A DNA stretch of 64,000 nt from Ephemerocybe angulata (GCA_013368325.1 JAACJK010000223.1:372001-436000); one strand, 5' to 3'; shown: positions 24,061 through 34,349, numbered from the stretch's first letter. Translations and numbers: made by a program. Notes: generated by a model from the sequence alone, not told the origin.

Positions 24061-24114
24061 GCCTTTAAACCTTCCATTTTATCACCCACTCGTCTTTTAT
24101 ATACATTCGTCAAC
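23960..24114 (+). promoter_or_regulatory. SMR-3 promoter and 5' leader
   Basis: AAACGATAAATAGAGGCCTG at about 23,960 acts as a TATA-like block and is conserved upstream of SMR-1, SMR-4 and SMR-5. It lies about 150 nt before the ATG. A pyrimidine-rich leader (ACTCTACTACTACACTCTC) and TTTATATACATTCGTCAACATGG precede the start. Confidence 0.5.
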
Positions 24115-24769
24115 ATGGTCTTCATCACCAAGCACGTTGCCGTCGCCGCCCTCCTCGTTGCACCTGTCATCGCAGCGCCGCTTTCGCAGACGGTGGAGGA
24201 CCTCGAGCGCAGGGGTGACGTGGAGCTTGAGGAGCGAGGCATGAAGACGAACCTTGCCGCGGGTGCGGTCGGGGGCTATTTCATTGGAAAGTCAGTTCGA
24301 GCTCCCACCCGATCCCTCAGAGAATTTAGTCGCTGATCTAAATCAACCTCTATAGGCTTTGGCACAAGTTCAGGCACCGCAATGATAACAAGGATGCCCC
24401 CAATGATGCCCCAGTCGAAGCTCGGGATCTTGTGGACTACCTGTTTGAGTCCCGGGAATGGGATGGGGAGCTTGAGGAGCGCGGGGTAAAGACGAACATT
24501 GCCGCGGGTGCGGTCGGGGGCTATTTCATTGGAAAGTCAGTTCGAGCTCCCACCCGATTCCTCAGAGAATTCAGTCGCTGATCTAAGTCAACTTCTATAG
24601 GCTTTGGCACAAGTTCAGGCACGGCAATGATAACAAGGATGCCCCCAATGATGCCCCAGTCGAAGCTCGGGATCTTGTGGACTTCATCTATGCACGGGCG
24701 GTTCTGAATAGAGCCCGTGCTCTGGAGCGCAGAAATGCGCTGGAGAACATGATTGATGAGCTCGATTAG
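24115..24769 (+). CDS. Secreted modular repeat protein SMR-3, 174 residues
   Basis: Clearest member of the family. Exons 24115-24290, 24356-24535, 24601-24769; both introns are 65 nt and nearly identical. Signal peptide MVFITKHVAVAALLVAPVIA, then PLSQTVEDLERR (dibasic, kexin-like). Two nearly identical repeats follow, ELEERG-x-KTN-x-AAGAVGGYFIGK, each joined across an intron to LWHKFRH, NDNKDAPNDAPVEARDLVD. The C-terminus is RARALERRNALENMIDELD. The middle exon is exactly 180 nt, phase 2 at both ends, so it can be duplicated or lost without breaking the frame. The Gly/Ala patch AAGAVGGYFIG could be a membrane-active or core-peptide segment; that is inference. A BTB gene follows on the same strand. 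Confidence 0.8.
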
Positions 24770-25740
24770 TGTACTGGGCTTGTATGGTTATAGAATGATA
24801 GGGACATATAGAAGGGATATAGTAGTATACTAGAATGCACAAATAATTCTTCTCTGTTTACTATACTGTCCTTCGGTGACTCCGAAGTCTGATGCCGAGG
24901 AGCAGAAGCAGAGGCTTAGAGTGTGTAGTCTGGTCGACAGGTGTCTCCTGTGTCCTATTACAGGCGCCATAGAGCAGTCAAATATCGACGGGCGCCAAAC
25001 GCATCGATGTACGCCGACCCCTGAACCCGGCTTTTGGCCGTCTAATACCTCCGGCCATTCCCTGCTCAACGTTTTGCACGACGTGCTCGCCGTCCGTCAC
25101 ACCAGCCCACAGCACATCACCCCGATTCACAGAGCACACAACCGTCTTACCGGCTTGAGGAAGTATGAGAAAGCCAGAGGAGGAGGGCGTATAGTATGTC
25201 CCCCAACAAGCGAATGTGTGGAGAGGGGACCGAGAGGGTGGAGGAATGTTGGAGTATCATGATACGGTTGTCATACTCTTTTAGAAACCTCAACGCTTGC
25301 TTTTACCTCAACCTGGTCTTACGAGTTCGTACTGAGTTGGTCTTTTTTGTCATTCCTGGCCTTTCATTCTCTGTATGTGCTCTCAGTGCTCTTTTGGATG
25401 GGTACATTTAACGCAGTCTAGTTTTAGAGCTCATACCAAGTGTTCCGTTGTCTAATGCTGACAAGGAAGAAAGCGGGGTCGAGGGCGAGTATGCAGTCGC
25501 AGGTGGGACGCGCCAGCCGCTCTTGCGCGGACCAGCGCTTTTAGACGCGCATAAGCGGCTTCAGGACTAGCTCAACACTTCAGGAGCCATGTGTACATGT
25601 TAGCTTCCTGTATCGTAGTTCGACCTCAAGCATTAGCACAGATTAAGCGCCGTACCCCGTGATTTCTCGATCAGTTTCAGAAGCAATGATATTAACCATC
25701 CGCGTGACAGAATAGATTCTGTGTCTTAACTCAGCCCACC
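24770..25740. other. SMR-3 to BTB intergenic region
   Basis: No gene. It carries the reversed CAACCCCCGAAC/GGGCGCC block near 24,985-25,040 and an upstream-motif copy at 25,642-25,663 (reverse strand of the core). The 25,440-25,620 part, with GCGCGGACCAGCGCTTTTAGA, also occurs at 46,500-46,600 and 51,470-51,560. Confidence 0.5.
25642..25663 (+). promoter_or_regulatory. Conserved BTB upstream motif
   Basis: TTAAGCGCCGTACCCCGTG, reverse of the common core, about 80-100 bp upstream of the hybrid BTB gene. It lacks one G of the long form, exactly like the copies before the BTB-A genes at 46.4 and 51.4 kb. Confidence 0.6.
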
Positions 25741-27140
25741 ATGGCCACTCCCACCCAAAGCAGCTCTCCTACCATGGCCACTCGAGACCCCGACTTCTAC
25801 TGGGAGACATTCGTCTTTCAGGTACCTACTACCCAGTTTTGCGATTGATGAGGCAATTCAAGCTAATGGGAATGCTACGTCCACAGGCTGAAGACACTTA
25901 CTGGGAGAACATTGTGTTCAAGGTACTCGGGCCAACGTTGCGATTAGTGAGGCCCTAACGAGTATTGATACCACGCAGGTCGAAGATATTTTGTTTCGGG
26001 TTCCAAGGCATGGGCTTGAGAACGCATCGGTCATCTTTGCTGACATGTTTCGGCTGCCTACACCAGTAGGCGGCCAGACTGAAGTCGAAGGACAATCCGA
26101 TGACAACCCAATCGTTTTGGAAGGTTACACGAGTTCAGAGTTCCGAAATCTGTTGAAGATTTTATATCCGTCGTACGTCTTCGGCGTCAGTTACGAAGCG
26201 AAGATCTATTGAAAAGGGGGTCTGGTATAATAGTGCGCTAAAGGTGGAACAAGTTCACCTGCAAGAGGATTCCGAGGATGTGACGCTGTCCACAAGCGTA
26301 AATCTGAGCAAGGATGAGTGGCTCAGCATTCTCGAGTTGTCCAATGTGTGGGAGATGGATGTAGTATGTTTGAAATCATTTGCTAGTCTGAGCGTCGACG
26401 CGATGACGCCTTTGTTTCAGGTTCGAGCTACCGCCATTGCAGAGCTTACCAGCAACGACATGACCACTCCTCTAGAGAAAGTCGTCCTTGCGAGGAAATA
26501 CAGAATCTCGACCTGGCTGGAACAGGGCCTATGTGACCTTGTCAGCCAGCGACCAGGCTCAATAACCTCTCTCGACACGCTGGGCGTCACTCTCGGCTGG
26601 GAGACCGCGGCACGGGTCGTCTCGATCAGAGAGCAGCTGCAATCTGCAGCGCACATCGATATGGGAGAGGCTATCGAGTTCAAATCCGACTGCATTCGGT
26701 GCCCGGAATGCTCGGGTGGTCTTTGGAAATACGAAAACATCTGCATGAACTGCCCCAGGGTGCTCGGTGACCCGGAGGTCCACTACGCCATAGGAACGCA
26801 AGTACTGCCGCCCCAGTTGAATGGCCCGCAGTGTTTCATCGCGTTTCTTGGGGGCATTTTCTGTACCTTTCGAAGGAGCTTCCGTGATCCAAAATGCCCG
26901 AGAAGTTGGGGTCCCAAAGCCAAGAGTAGGACCTGTATGTCGTGTAAAAAGGTCTTTTTGCGCAGTGACCAGGTCTTGATCAAGGGGATTACTAGGAAGT
27001 TCAGTGGGGAACTGGAAGAACTTCCAGGCCCGCCGTCGCCGGATCTCAAGGTTAAAATAGACGCTGGGTGCTATGTTTCTAGGTTCTTCGGGGATGAGGT
27101 GAAGAGCCTCCAGGAGGGTCCCACACAGGACATTGGCTAG
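25741..27140 (+). CDS. Hybrid BTB-A/BTB-C protein, 385 residues
   Basis: Exons 25741-25821, 25887-25922, 25979-26172, 26234-26360, 26421-27140. Exon 1 (MATPTQSSSPTMATRDPDFY, WETFVFQ) is of BTB-A type. Exon 2 is a fused piece, AEDTYWENIVFK, joining the start of a BTB-A second exon to a BTB-C first exon. Exons 3-5 are BTB-C: LFRVPRHGLENASVIF, KDEWLSILELSNVWEMD, RKYRISTWLEQGL, then CPECSG, CMNC, CMSCKKVFLRSDQVLIKG, and DAGCYVSRFFGDEVKSLQ. All phases fit, so a recombination appears to have made a longer but still open gene. The Cys-pair module is complete. Upstream and on the same strand is SMR-3. Confidence 0.75.
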
Positions 27141-27359
27141 ATACGTTCAACCTGGGTATCAATTCTGTAGTTAGAAGGGTCGTCTTTCAATAGCTTAGGC
27201 ACGAGACTATGTAATCAAGGTTTCTAGCGCTCCATCCGCTCATGCAAGAACCAGCGCTTTCAACAGCACATAGGCAGCTCCAAGTCTAGCTCAGGAGCGC
27301 GATTTGTATATGCTAGCCTCCTGACTCATCATAGCCTCAAAGATATCGGCGCCGTCCTG

Positions 27360-27800
27360 GGCTGGGACTGGGAGAGTGCCGCATGGGTGAGGCCTTCGAG
27401 TGTAACCTAGGCGCAGTGCGCTGCAAAGAATCTTCGAGCGCTATATTGTTTCATGGCGAGCCAAGCATGCATGCGCCGCTGTTTGATGCGAAGGGCTTTA
27501 CGCTGTGGGCCGGCGGCTTCCCGGATGTGGGATGGAGAGGAGCGGTATACCCTTTTGCTCTCATGTGTTCTGTGCTCCAATCGGGCGCAGGGGACGTGCC
27601 CCGCGAAGGTTGTGCCGGGCAGCGTAAGCAAGGCTTGTCCATCGTGTGAGGTGGTTATATTGCGCGGCGACGAAGTTTTGATCAAGGGTATTAGTGATTA
27701 CATGAGGCGCTGAGAGAAATACAGAGTGGGAGAACGTTGTCGACGCTGGAAGCTACGTATCGAGATGTTTTGGAGATGACTCGGAGGGGAAGAGGCACCC
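27360..27800 (+). pseudogene. Relic of a BTB-C C-terminal exon
   Basis: In one frame YTLLLSCVLCSNRAQGTCP, then CPSCEVVILRGDEVLIKGI, match the Cys-pair module of BTB-C proteins. DAGSYVS-like text follows at about 27,745 in another frame. The preceding part reads MGEAFECNLGAVRC, like the family's MGEAIEFKxxxIRC. Stops and frame changes separate the pieces. A closer sister relic is at 54.2-54.5 kb. Confidence 0.7.
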
Positions 27801-27839
27801 GATGTTTGCATGAGCGTTGCACTATTCCTATTCCATAGG

Positions 27840-28450
27840 AGCCGTGACTGATTGAGCATTCTAATATTCTATAGAGGTCGTACCTGATCCCCTGAGGGGT
27901 CGTCTTTGCATATAGGCTTGCTCCGAAGCGAGATGTACGGATTAAGCTCCACCATGCATATATTGCCGCCCATCATGTAGTATCTCTATTTCGGTTCTGC
28001 TCCTTCGCCATGATAGTGCCCATCAGCCTTAGAATAGGTAGCACTGGCCAAGGTAGAACCCGAAAAGCACACTTCAGACGGCGCTCTGTACCCAAACCTT
28101 CAGCGAACATTCAGGTACCCCCACCGTGACGGCGTGACCCCCTATTTACGTGTTACGAGCCTCGAGGAGCCCAAGCGAGCTCAATCTCCTCGTGTTCTAT
28201 GTATCAAAGCCCCACTTCCACAGCCTGCACGCTGCATTCCCATGCATCTTATTATCCAATTGCAGAAGTTTTGGGGTACGATGATCTCTCCATCCGGAAA
28301 TCTGAAAGGAAAGCATCGAATGCGAGATAAGATAACCAACCATCCTCCTCCACCCTCTCCACAACTTGGAGTCCTCAGAATCGCTCAAAGGCCTCGACCG
28401 CCCCTCCTCGCCAGCCATTCCCCGCCCATTTGCAGGACCCCGGAATATAC
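27840..28450. other. Intergenic, BTB-II 5' flank segment, no gene
   Basis: 28,190-28,440 matches, in reverse, 43,560-43,750 and 53,760-53,930. This is the far upstream segment of BTB-II copies. The open frames seen here are not conserved. Confidence 0.45.
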
Positions 28451-28479
28451 CCCTTGATGATAGATCCTCCAGAGGGGGT

Positions 28480-29050
28480 CCTGTCCGGATAAATTTGGGC
28501 CAAAACAGACCCCAAATGTCCGGATAAAAATCCAGGTCTCCCGGGCTCCTGGCGTCCGTGTCCGGACGCCAGTTCCAGCCCAAATATTCCAATTTTTTCG
28601 TGATTTTCTGGATTTTTCTCGTTTCTTGGCGCTAATGTCGAATTTCGCGTTGATTGAGCGCGCACCACAGGAAGTCCTGGTGGCGGCTAAAATCAATGTA
28701 ACAAGCCCCTCACATCGCCAAACTTGAACGCCCAGGGAACTAAGCACTACAAAAAGGAAGTTTTCTGAGGGTATCCAGTATTCTCTCGCCACAAAATGTC
28801 AGTAAAAAGGCTTTCGAAAAGGTTGGCATCCATAGGGTTCGAACTTGGACAGATTTTGGTCTTGGGCCTATCACCTGTGTGCAGGGCAAAATCCACTGGG
28901 CCATTTGTCCGGATTGTCGATCTACCTCCCAGTGCCTCAGGACCCAAATGTCCGGACTACCGATCTGAGTAGGTTCAGCTTTTGACCCCAAATGTCCGGA
29001 TAAAAATCTGGCTCCCGCCGCCTTCGGCGGCGGTTTTGTCCGGATTGTGC
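28480..29050. repeat. Cluster of TGTCCGGA octamers
   Basis: TGTCCGGA starts at 28,482; 28,517; 28,559; 28,906; 28,949; 28,993 and 29,037, several within a longer AAATGTCCGGATAAAAATC unit. GGCGTCCGTGTCCGGACGCC at 28,551-28,570 can fold as an 8-bp hairpin. Large minus-strand frames through here have repeat-like composition and no domain. Possibly an unclassified repeat or regulatory array upstream of BTB-II. Confidence 0.5.
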
Positions 29051-29449
29051 ATCTATCATATATAGGGTATATTCCGGGGTCCTCCATTTGCCCCTGTCCA
29101 ATTGAAGAAGCCCCAATGCCGAGCGCTGCCGAGACCCGCGGAACAGAGTAAGCACGTGGAGCGGGGAATTTTTGATCGGACCGAAGCTGATCCGGGTCTG
29201 GGGTAAGAGTCGGACAGAATGGTCCAACTTTCTCGCTCTCTTCCTCCACCTTCATAGACGGGCTCAAGGGGTCTCGCCAGGACCATCTTTTTCTTTTTCT
29301 TCTCTACACTCGCTTTCAGGTTCCCTTTGTCTCCGTCTACCTTCTTCATACCCCATACCCCGTTCCTTTCGAACAAAAACTAGAAAACCGGCATCATCAA
29401 GTGCCAGCGAATAGAGACCTAGACGACGACCGACTAGACCGACTCGACT

Positions 29450-31529
29450 ATGCACGGAACGACAGCAGCGGTAGACATGTCGACACTCACCAGGGCCGAC
29501 GGACTCTGGTTCGAGGACGGCAACCTCATTCTGCAGGCCGAGCAAACACTGTTCCGGATATACCGCGGGCTGCTTTGCGCACGCTCGAGCGTCTTCGGCG
29601 ACATGTTTGCCTTCCCCCCACCCGCGGAGGGCAACATGATGTTCGACGGCTGCCCCATAGTGCAGACCTACGACAGCGCCCAGGATATGGGTTTCTTCCT
29701 GCGCGCGGTGCTTGATTCCGAGTGAGTTCATTTTGCCGCACCACAAGACCCCAGCTTACCTATTTATCATTCCTCTCCTTCTTCTCTCGTCGACTACCAC
29801 CACTCACCACCACCCTTACCACCTCTCCTACCACCACCCTTACCACCGCTCCTACCACCACTCCTACCATTGTTCCTACCGTCCTACCCTTGCTCCCACA
29901 CCCTCGCTCCTACCACCTCCCTTTACTTCCTCCTATTCTCGTGCCTACAACCTCTTACCCTTGCTCCTACGTCCTCCTATTCTCTCCCCTACCATCTTCA
30001 ACCCACGCTCCTCCCACCTCCTCCTACTTCCTCCAACCCACCTACTATACCTACTACCTCATACCTTCGCTCCTTCCACCTTCTCTCACCTCCCCTACCT
30101 TCGCTGCTACCACCTCCTCCTACTCTCGCTCCTACCACCCTTACCGTCACTACCACCGCTCGCACCACTCCTACCATCACTTCTACCAACCCTCGCTCCT
30201 GCCCCTCTACCCTCGCTCCCACCACCTCCCCTTACCTCCTCCTCGTCTCGTGCCTACCATCTCTGATCCTCGCTCCTCCCACCTCCGACCGGCTCCTACC
30301 ACTTCCTCCTACCTCCTCCTACCGTCCCTCCTCCTAATACCTCCTCCTACCTCCGCTCCGACAACCTTCTCTTACTGCTTCCGTCTCTCCTCTCCTACCA
30401 CCGCTCCTACCATCACTCGTACCACTCGCACCACCACTGTGACGCACCCAGCTTCTTCGAAGCACCCCCATCCCAAACCACCATGCCCATCCTCGAAGGC
30501 GTGCTGCGCCTCTCCACAAAATACGACGTGCGCTACCTGCGCCAACGCGCCATGGCGCACCTCCTCACGACGTACCCCACAACGCTCGCCGGCTGGAAAG
30601 CGCGCGACACCGCCCGCACGATCCCCAGCGTCGAGAACACGCCCTTCGTCGTGCTCAACCTCGCGCGCGAGTTCGACATGCCGTGGCTCGTGCCCAGCGT
30701 CGCGTACTGCATCAGCAGCCACGACATCAACAAGACGCTCGACGGCGCGCCGTGGGCGGGCAAGACGCAGGCGCAGGGGTACGGAGGAGGGGTGGATATG
30801 GATGTGGACGTCGATGGAAGGGAGGGTGTCGTGAAACTCGGCTGGGCCGATATCAAGATGTGTATCAAGGGGCGGAACAACATCCTCGTGCGCCAGAACG
30901 CGATGGCGCTCAGCTTCGCGAAGGGCTCGCGCCGCGCGCCGAATAGTGCGCAGCAGGCTGCGCTCGTTCAGGCCGCGGCGGCAGCAGCAGCAGCAGCGGG
31001 TGTGGCTCCTGCGCCTGCGGCTGGCGCGGTGGGCGGAGCGATCACGCCTGGCGGGAACCCTGCGAACCCGGGTACGAACGGCTTCCCGGGGATGATCCCC
31101 AACTTCCCTGCGAACGTGCCCATCGCGAACACCGCCGTACCAGCACCACCCGCACAGGCTGGAGGAGCAGTCGTACTTTTCGCACCCGCACCTGCAGCAG
31201 CAGCACCCGTCGTCCCCCCTGCACCCGCAGCAGGAGCAGCAGCAGCCCTCTCTCCCGCGCCCTCCACCACCACCTCGTGCCCCGCCCCCGACCAGTGCGC
31301 CTTCACGCGCTTCCGCTGCGCGGAGATCCTGAGCCGCTGGGGCACCGCGGGCTTCCTCGACTTCTTCGACGAGCAGCAGGAGGCGTTCGCGCCGGGCTTC
31401 TGCGAGGGGTGTTTGGAGGCGTTCCGCGGCACGTGTGAGCGCGCGAGTGAGGAGATGTGGGAGGCGCTGCCGAGCATGTTTGGGTTGGAGGAGTGGGAGG
31501 CGTTGGAGAGGGCTAGGGGGTTTGCTTAG
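29450..31529 (+). CDS. BTB-II protein, intact copy, 449 residues
   Basis: Exon 1 29450-29721 and exon 2 30452-31529, joined in phase (GA|C). Exon 1 has the BTB N-half: GLWFEDGNLILQAEQTLFRI, YRGLLCARSSVFGDMF and the GCPIVQTYDSAQDMGFFLRA motif. Exon 2 continues with FFEAPPS, GVLRLSTKYDVRYLRQRAMA (typical agaric BTB/POZ text), a helical region, then Ala/Pro-rich low complexity (31,000-31,260). It ends with a cysteine-containing part CPAPDQCAFTRFRC and FCEGCLEAFRGTCERAS. The 730-nt intron is far longer than others here and is almost pure CT/ACC repeats on the plus strand. It probably acts as a nuclear or ubiquitin-adaptor scaffold; the partner is unknown. Two decayed copies exist at 42.4 and 52.3 kb. 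Confidence 0.8.
29722..30451 (+). repeat. Pyrimidine-rich low-complexity intron of BTB-II
   Basis: Dominated by degenerate repeats of CTCCTACCACC and CTCGCTCCTACC. It starts GTGAGTTC and ends CACCCAG. Long frames across it are compositional artefacts. The paralogous introns at 42.4-42.65 and 52.68-53.0 kb keep the same repeat type at shorter length. Confidence 0.8.
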
Positions 31530-31769
31530 ATGCCCGCGGGTATGGAGAAGGTGAAGGTGTTGTTATGATTTGGTTATGACTAGATAGATTTTGGTTTCGT
31601 GTTGTATACTTATTTATGTCGCGCTTGCTCTTCTTTCTTGTCCTTTCTTGTACTACTCTTTGTTGCATTATTAGATGCTTTCCTTTCGCTGAATCGATGT
31701 CTCTCTCGTTTCCTCTCCATCTGCGCGCTTGTGCAGTTCGATGGTTCTTTGCGGATGTCTCTACAGGGA

Positions 31770-32300
31770 CTTCCGCATTCGTCGCGCCTTCCGATCCCAG
31801 TGATCGTGTTCCCGAGATAAAACGCACTGGGGCGTTGGTCGCGTTGGAGTGGTCCAAAATCCAGGCGCTTGTCTCGGTAGATCGCGTCGAGCAGGTGAAG
31901 GGCGGAAGCAACAGGGAAGCAAGGCTGGTTCTCATCGATCTCACAACTTCTCGGGGCGCTGGCGTCATCTACGGTACATGATCCCATCAGAATACAATCT
32001 AATCTAATCTATTCACCACAGGTACGAGGAGGCGAGGTGGCTAGTGCCATTTGGGACTGCCACATCGTCAATACGGTGAGCCGACAAATCTCTGGATGGT
32101 ACGGGGCTGTGGGCTGTGTCTGAATGACGTTGTGAATACGTCGTCCGTACCGGTCTGTCAAGCGCGCTAACCTGACAGGCGCTTAAGTCGCCCGCAGGAC
32201 ACGTCGGGTCGCATCACCTCCTGACTTTTAGTGGAGACTGCAGAAATATATGTGGGGCTTTAACGAAAACGCAACGTGTAGGATTAGAGCGAAGGGCATC
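31770..32300. repeat. Copy 2 of the dispersed repeat
   Basis: Matches 48,200-48,700 over its length (GGTCGCG-ATAGTCCA, TCGGTAGATCGCGTCGAGCAGGTGAA, then the block shared with 1.8-2.1 kb). In both later copies it directly precedes an MC gene of the same subtype, so repeat and gene were duplicated together. No conserved frame. Confidence 0.65.
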
Positions 32301-32381
32301 TAGAGTAAGCATAACAGAACACTTGACGCGATGAATCGAAAGAGGGACTGGGAACGTTGTTTGGGAAATCGGTTTGAAGCA

Positions 32382-32729
32382 TCAGGTGCCTCTTCTAGAC
32401 ACTCTTCTGTACCTGTACTTACATTTGTCACAAGTACTTAAACCGCACCGACCTTGAACATCGATGTACTCTGTCTCCTCGTCCGAACTTTGAACGTACT
32501 GCGCCACACATCCTCGTGTATAGCACGAATGGGCGTCCTTGCTGTGGCATTCACTGCTTTTGCAGGTGGTTCTGCCGCAGTCACGCTTTAAAAGGTAGGG
32601 CCCACCTTATGACTTCGAAGTTTGGTAGTGAGAGATAGATCGTAGGCGACGCACGGTGCTAGTCTTGCCGGTATTTTCGGCGTATCCACAGTCTACGAAG
32701 CGAAGGTAACACTCAACTTCGAAGCAGAT
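32382..32729 (-). pseudogene. MC-family gene with lost start codon and lost intron 2 (MC-1)
   Basis: Closest relative of the gene at 48.8-49.2 kb. Exon 1 (32655-32729) would begin ATC TGC where the relative has ATG TGC; the only nearby ATG meets a stop after four codons. The second segment (32382-32585) is open for 67 codons: RDCGRTTCKSSECHSKDAH, then GRCGLSTCDKCKYRYRR. It spans what are exons 2 and 3 elsewhere, because intron 2 has shrunk to an in-frame remnant. The acceptor before it is TTAAAG rather than TTGCAG. A good TATAAATATGACC lies about 130 nt upstream. Frame intact but start lost: probably a recent pseudogene. Confidence 0.65.
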
Positions 32730-33404
32730 TACGAGAAGTGCATCTGAGGTTGAGAGTGGTTGAGAAAGATGAAGGCTAGGGTACTAATGATGAGGACGAG
32801 TTGGGGACGAGGGAGGCGAAGTGGGATGGTGATGGGGAAAAACCACCACTCAGGTCATATTTATACACGGCACGAATATAGGCGCCATGACTCAAGAGTC
32901 AAGACTTGTCACACCGAGCGTTATAGTTGAGGGGGCCCTTTACGGAATGGGTTGGTGCAAATTTCGGTGCGTAAACGAAAGGCGCCTTTAAGACTCTCTT
33001 CGGGAATAAAGCGTAAATTCAAGATAAGATCTGCTTCAGGAAAATGACACCAGGAGCTTGAGGCTCGACCCCTGCACCTTTCCGAGTCAAAGCCGCTGCA
33101 GACTCTATAAATCGCGACCTTCAAGCACCATCATGATCAGGGGTACCCCCCATGCCGAGCAGTGCCACTGCTGTCTACTCGCAATTCGGCGTACTCAAAA
33201 CAGTGAGACGCACATGATGATCTATGGGCGCTTAAATGATGTTCACAGTCATATTGCACTTAAACGGCCATTTCGGACAAGGTAAAAAGAGAAAGTTTAG
33301 TTGAGAAACGAGCTATTATACATGGTAGAAGACTAGAGCTGAGACACGAAGCAGGACGTTGGAAGATGCTGACGGGCAACAGTGTGTGGTGGGCTTTTCA
33401 GCGC

Positions 33405-33764
33405 TCACATAATTCCAGGGTTTCTGGCCCCATATTTGTTGCAAATGGTGCAGCTTGGAAAGCCACATGGATGCTGTAGGCTTTCTCCTAGATTTTGTAT
33501 GGGATCCTTCAGACTGTGGGTACAGCGAGGAAGTACCTGTCAGCGAACGAATGGGGGCTAGTGGCAAAGTATCGCACCTCACGATGCACCCGTTTTCCGT
33601 GCAAGAATGGAGATGCTTACTATGATCAACGCTAAAGCGGCATCCGCTTTTGTGACAGTCAACCTAGCTCAGGGAAAAGTGTAGTTAGTACACACCCTGC
33701 CCCGGCTGACGTCCCTTTCTTTATTGCAGGCATACCGGTTGTAGGTGATATTGTTGTGGCACAT
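33405..33764 (-). CDS. Small cysteine-rich protein of the Met-Cys family (MC-2), 87 residues
   Basis: Exons 33696-33764, 33578-33663, 33405-33513. Intron 1 has a textbook branch region (ACTAAC). Exon 1 reads MCHNNITYNRYACNKERD; exon 2 VDCHKSGCRFSVDHSKHLHS, then C-x4-C; exon 3 ends HPCGFPSCTICNKYGA. The spacing DC-x4-C-x5-7-H-x4-H-x-C-x3/4-C, followed by C-x3-C-x2-C, is shared by the family in this window. There is no signal peptide, so it is probably cytosolic or nuclear. The Cys/His pattern suggests a small zinc-binding fold; that is inference. TATA-like TGTATAAGTATGG lies about 100 nt upstream. Confidence 0.65.
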
Positions 33765-34349
33765 GTTGAGGTGGTTGGTGGAGGCAGTGAGCACGGGTAG
33801 CGTGAAGAGGAAGAGGAGCTAGGTATGTGCGGAGTTTAGTCCGCCATTCGCCCCCCATACTTATACATTGACAAGCGCCGTGGCCCATAAGGACGAATGA
33901 CATGCACAATGCAACGCTTGAACAAGCTTTGGAAGATAAAGAGAATCAAACAGGAGGCACCACAAAGCCTCTCGAGCGCTTGTTCATGACAATATAGTGC
34001 GTACACCTCAGATTAAAATGGGGAGAATGGAGGCCCATCAGCGTCATTTGTTTTCGATTGCCACAAAAGAAGCACTGCAAGCATGTGTGTGCGCCATTTA
34101 CTAGTAGGTGCTTGAGAATGGGCGATGCAAGTCAATCAGGCTCTCTGCATTCATTGTGACTTGCCATGTAGACATAATACGAAGTAGATGCGGTATAAGC
34201 TAGCATGATCAGTTGGGCTATTGTGGCCGGGGTGTACCGGCGCGTGTTCTACAGGCGACTTTGTGTGCCAGGGTATCCCTTCACGCAATCTACTTGAATG
34301 ATGCCCCACATTCTTTACCGTCGGGATGGAGCACCGGAGTTTACCGTAG

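Larger units (their letters stand above)
17990..24110 (-). repeat. Right arm of the giant inverted repeat
   Basis: Inverted counterpart of about 5,300-11,490. The inner end is recognisable by CTCATGCTC-like matches around GATCGTTTGGGCG (18,060 against 11,420) and the CCGCTGTTGTC block (18,015 against 11,462). The outer end is the SMR promoter at about 24,100. The spacer between arms is about 6.5 kb. Confidence 0.85.

Noticed and set aside
28833..28852. GGGTTCGAACTTGG resembling a tRNA T-loop
   Set aside because: No matching acceptor, D or anticodon stems around it; no other tRNA-like fold was found in the window.
28480..29050. CRISPR-like array from the spaced TGTCCGGA copies
   Set aside because: Irregular spacing, octamer-sized repeats, eukaryotic genome; not a CRISPR.
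29722..30834. 370-residue frame through the BTB-II intron
   Set aside because: Pro/Ser/Leu/Thr low complexity generated by CT repeats; it overlaps exon 2 out of frame.
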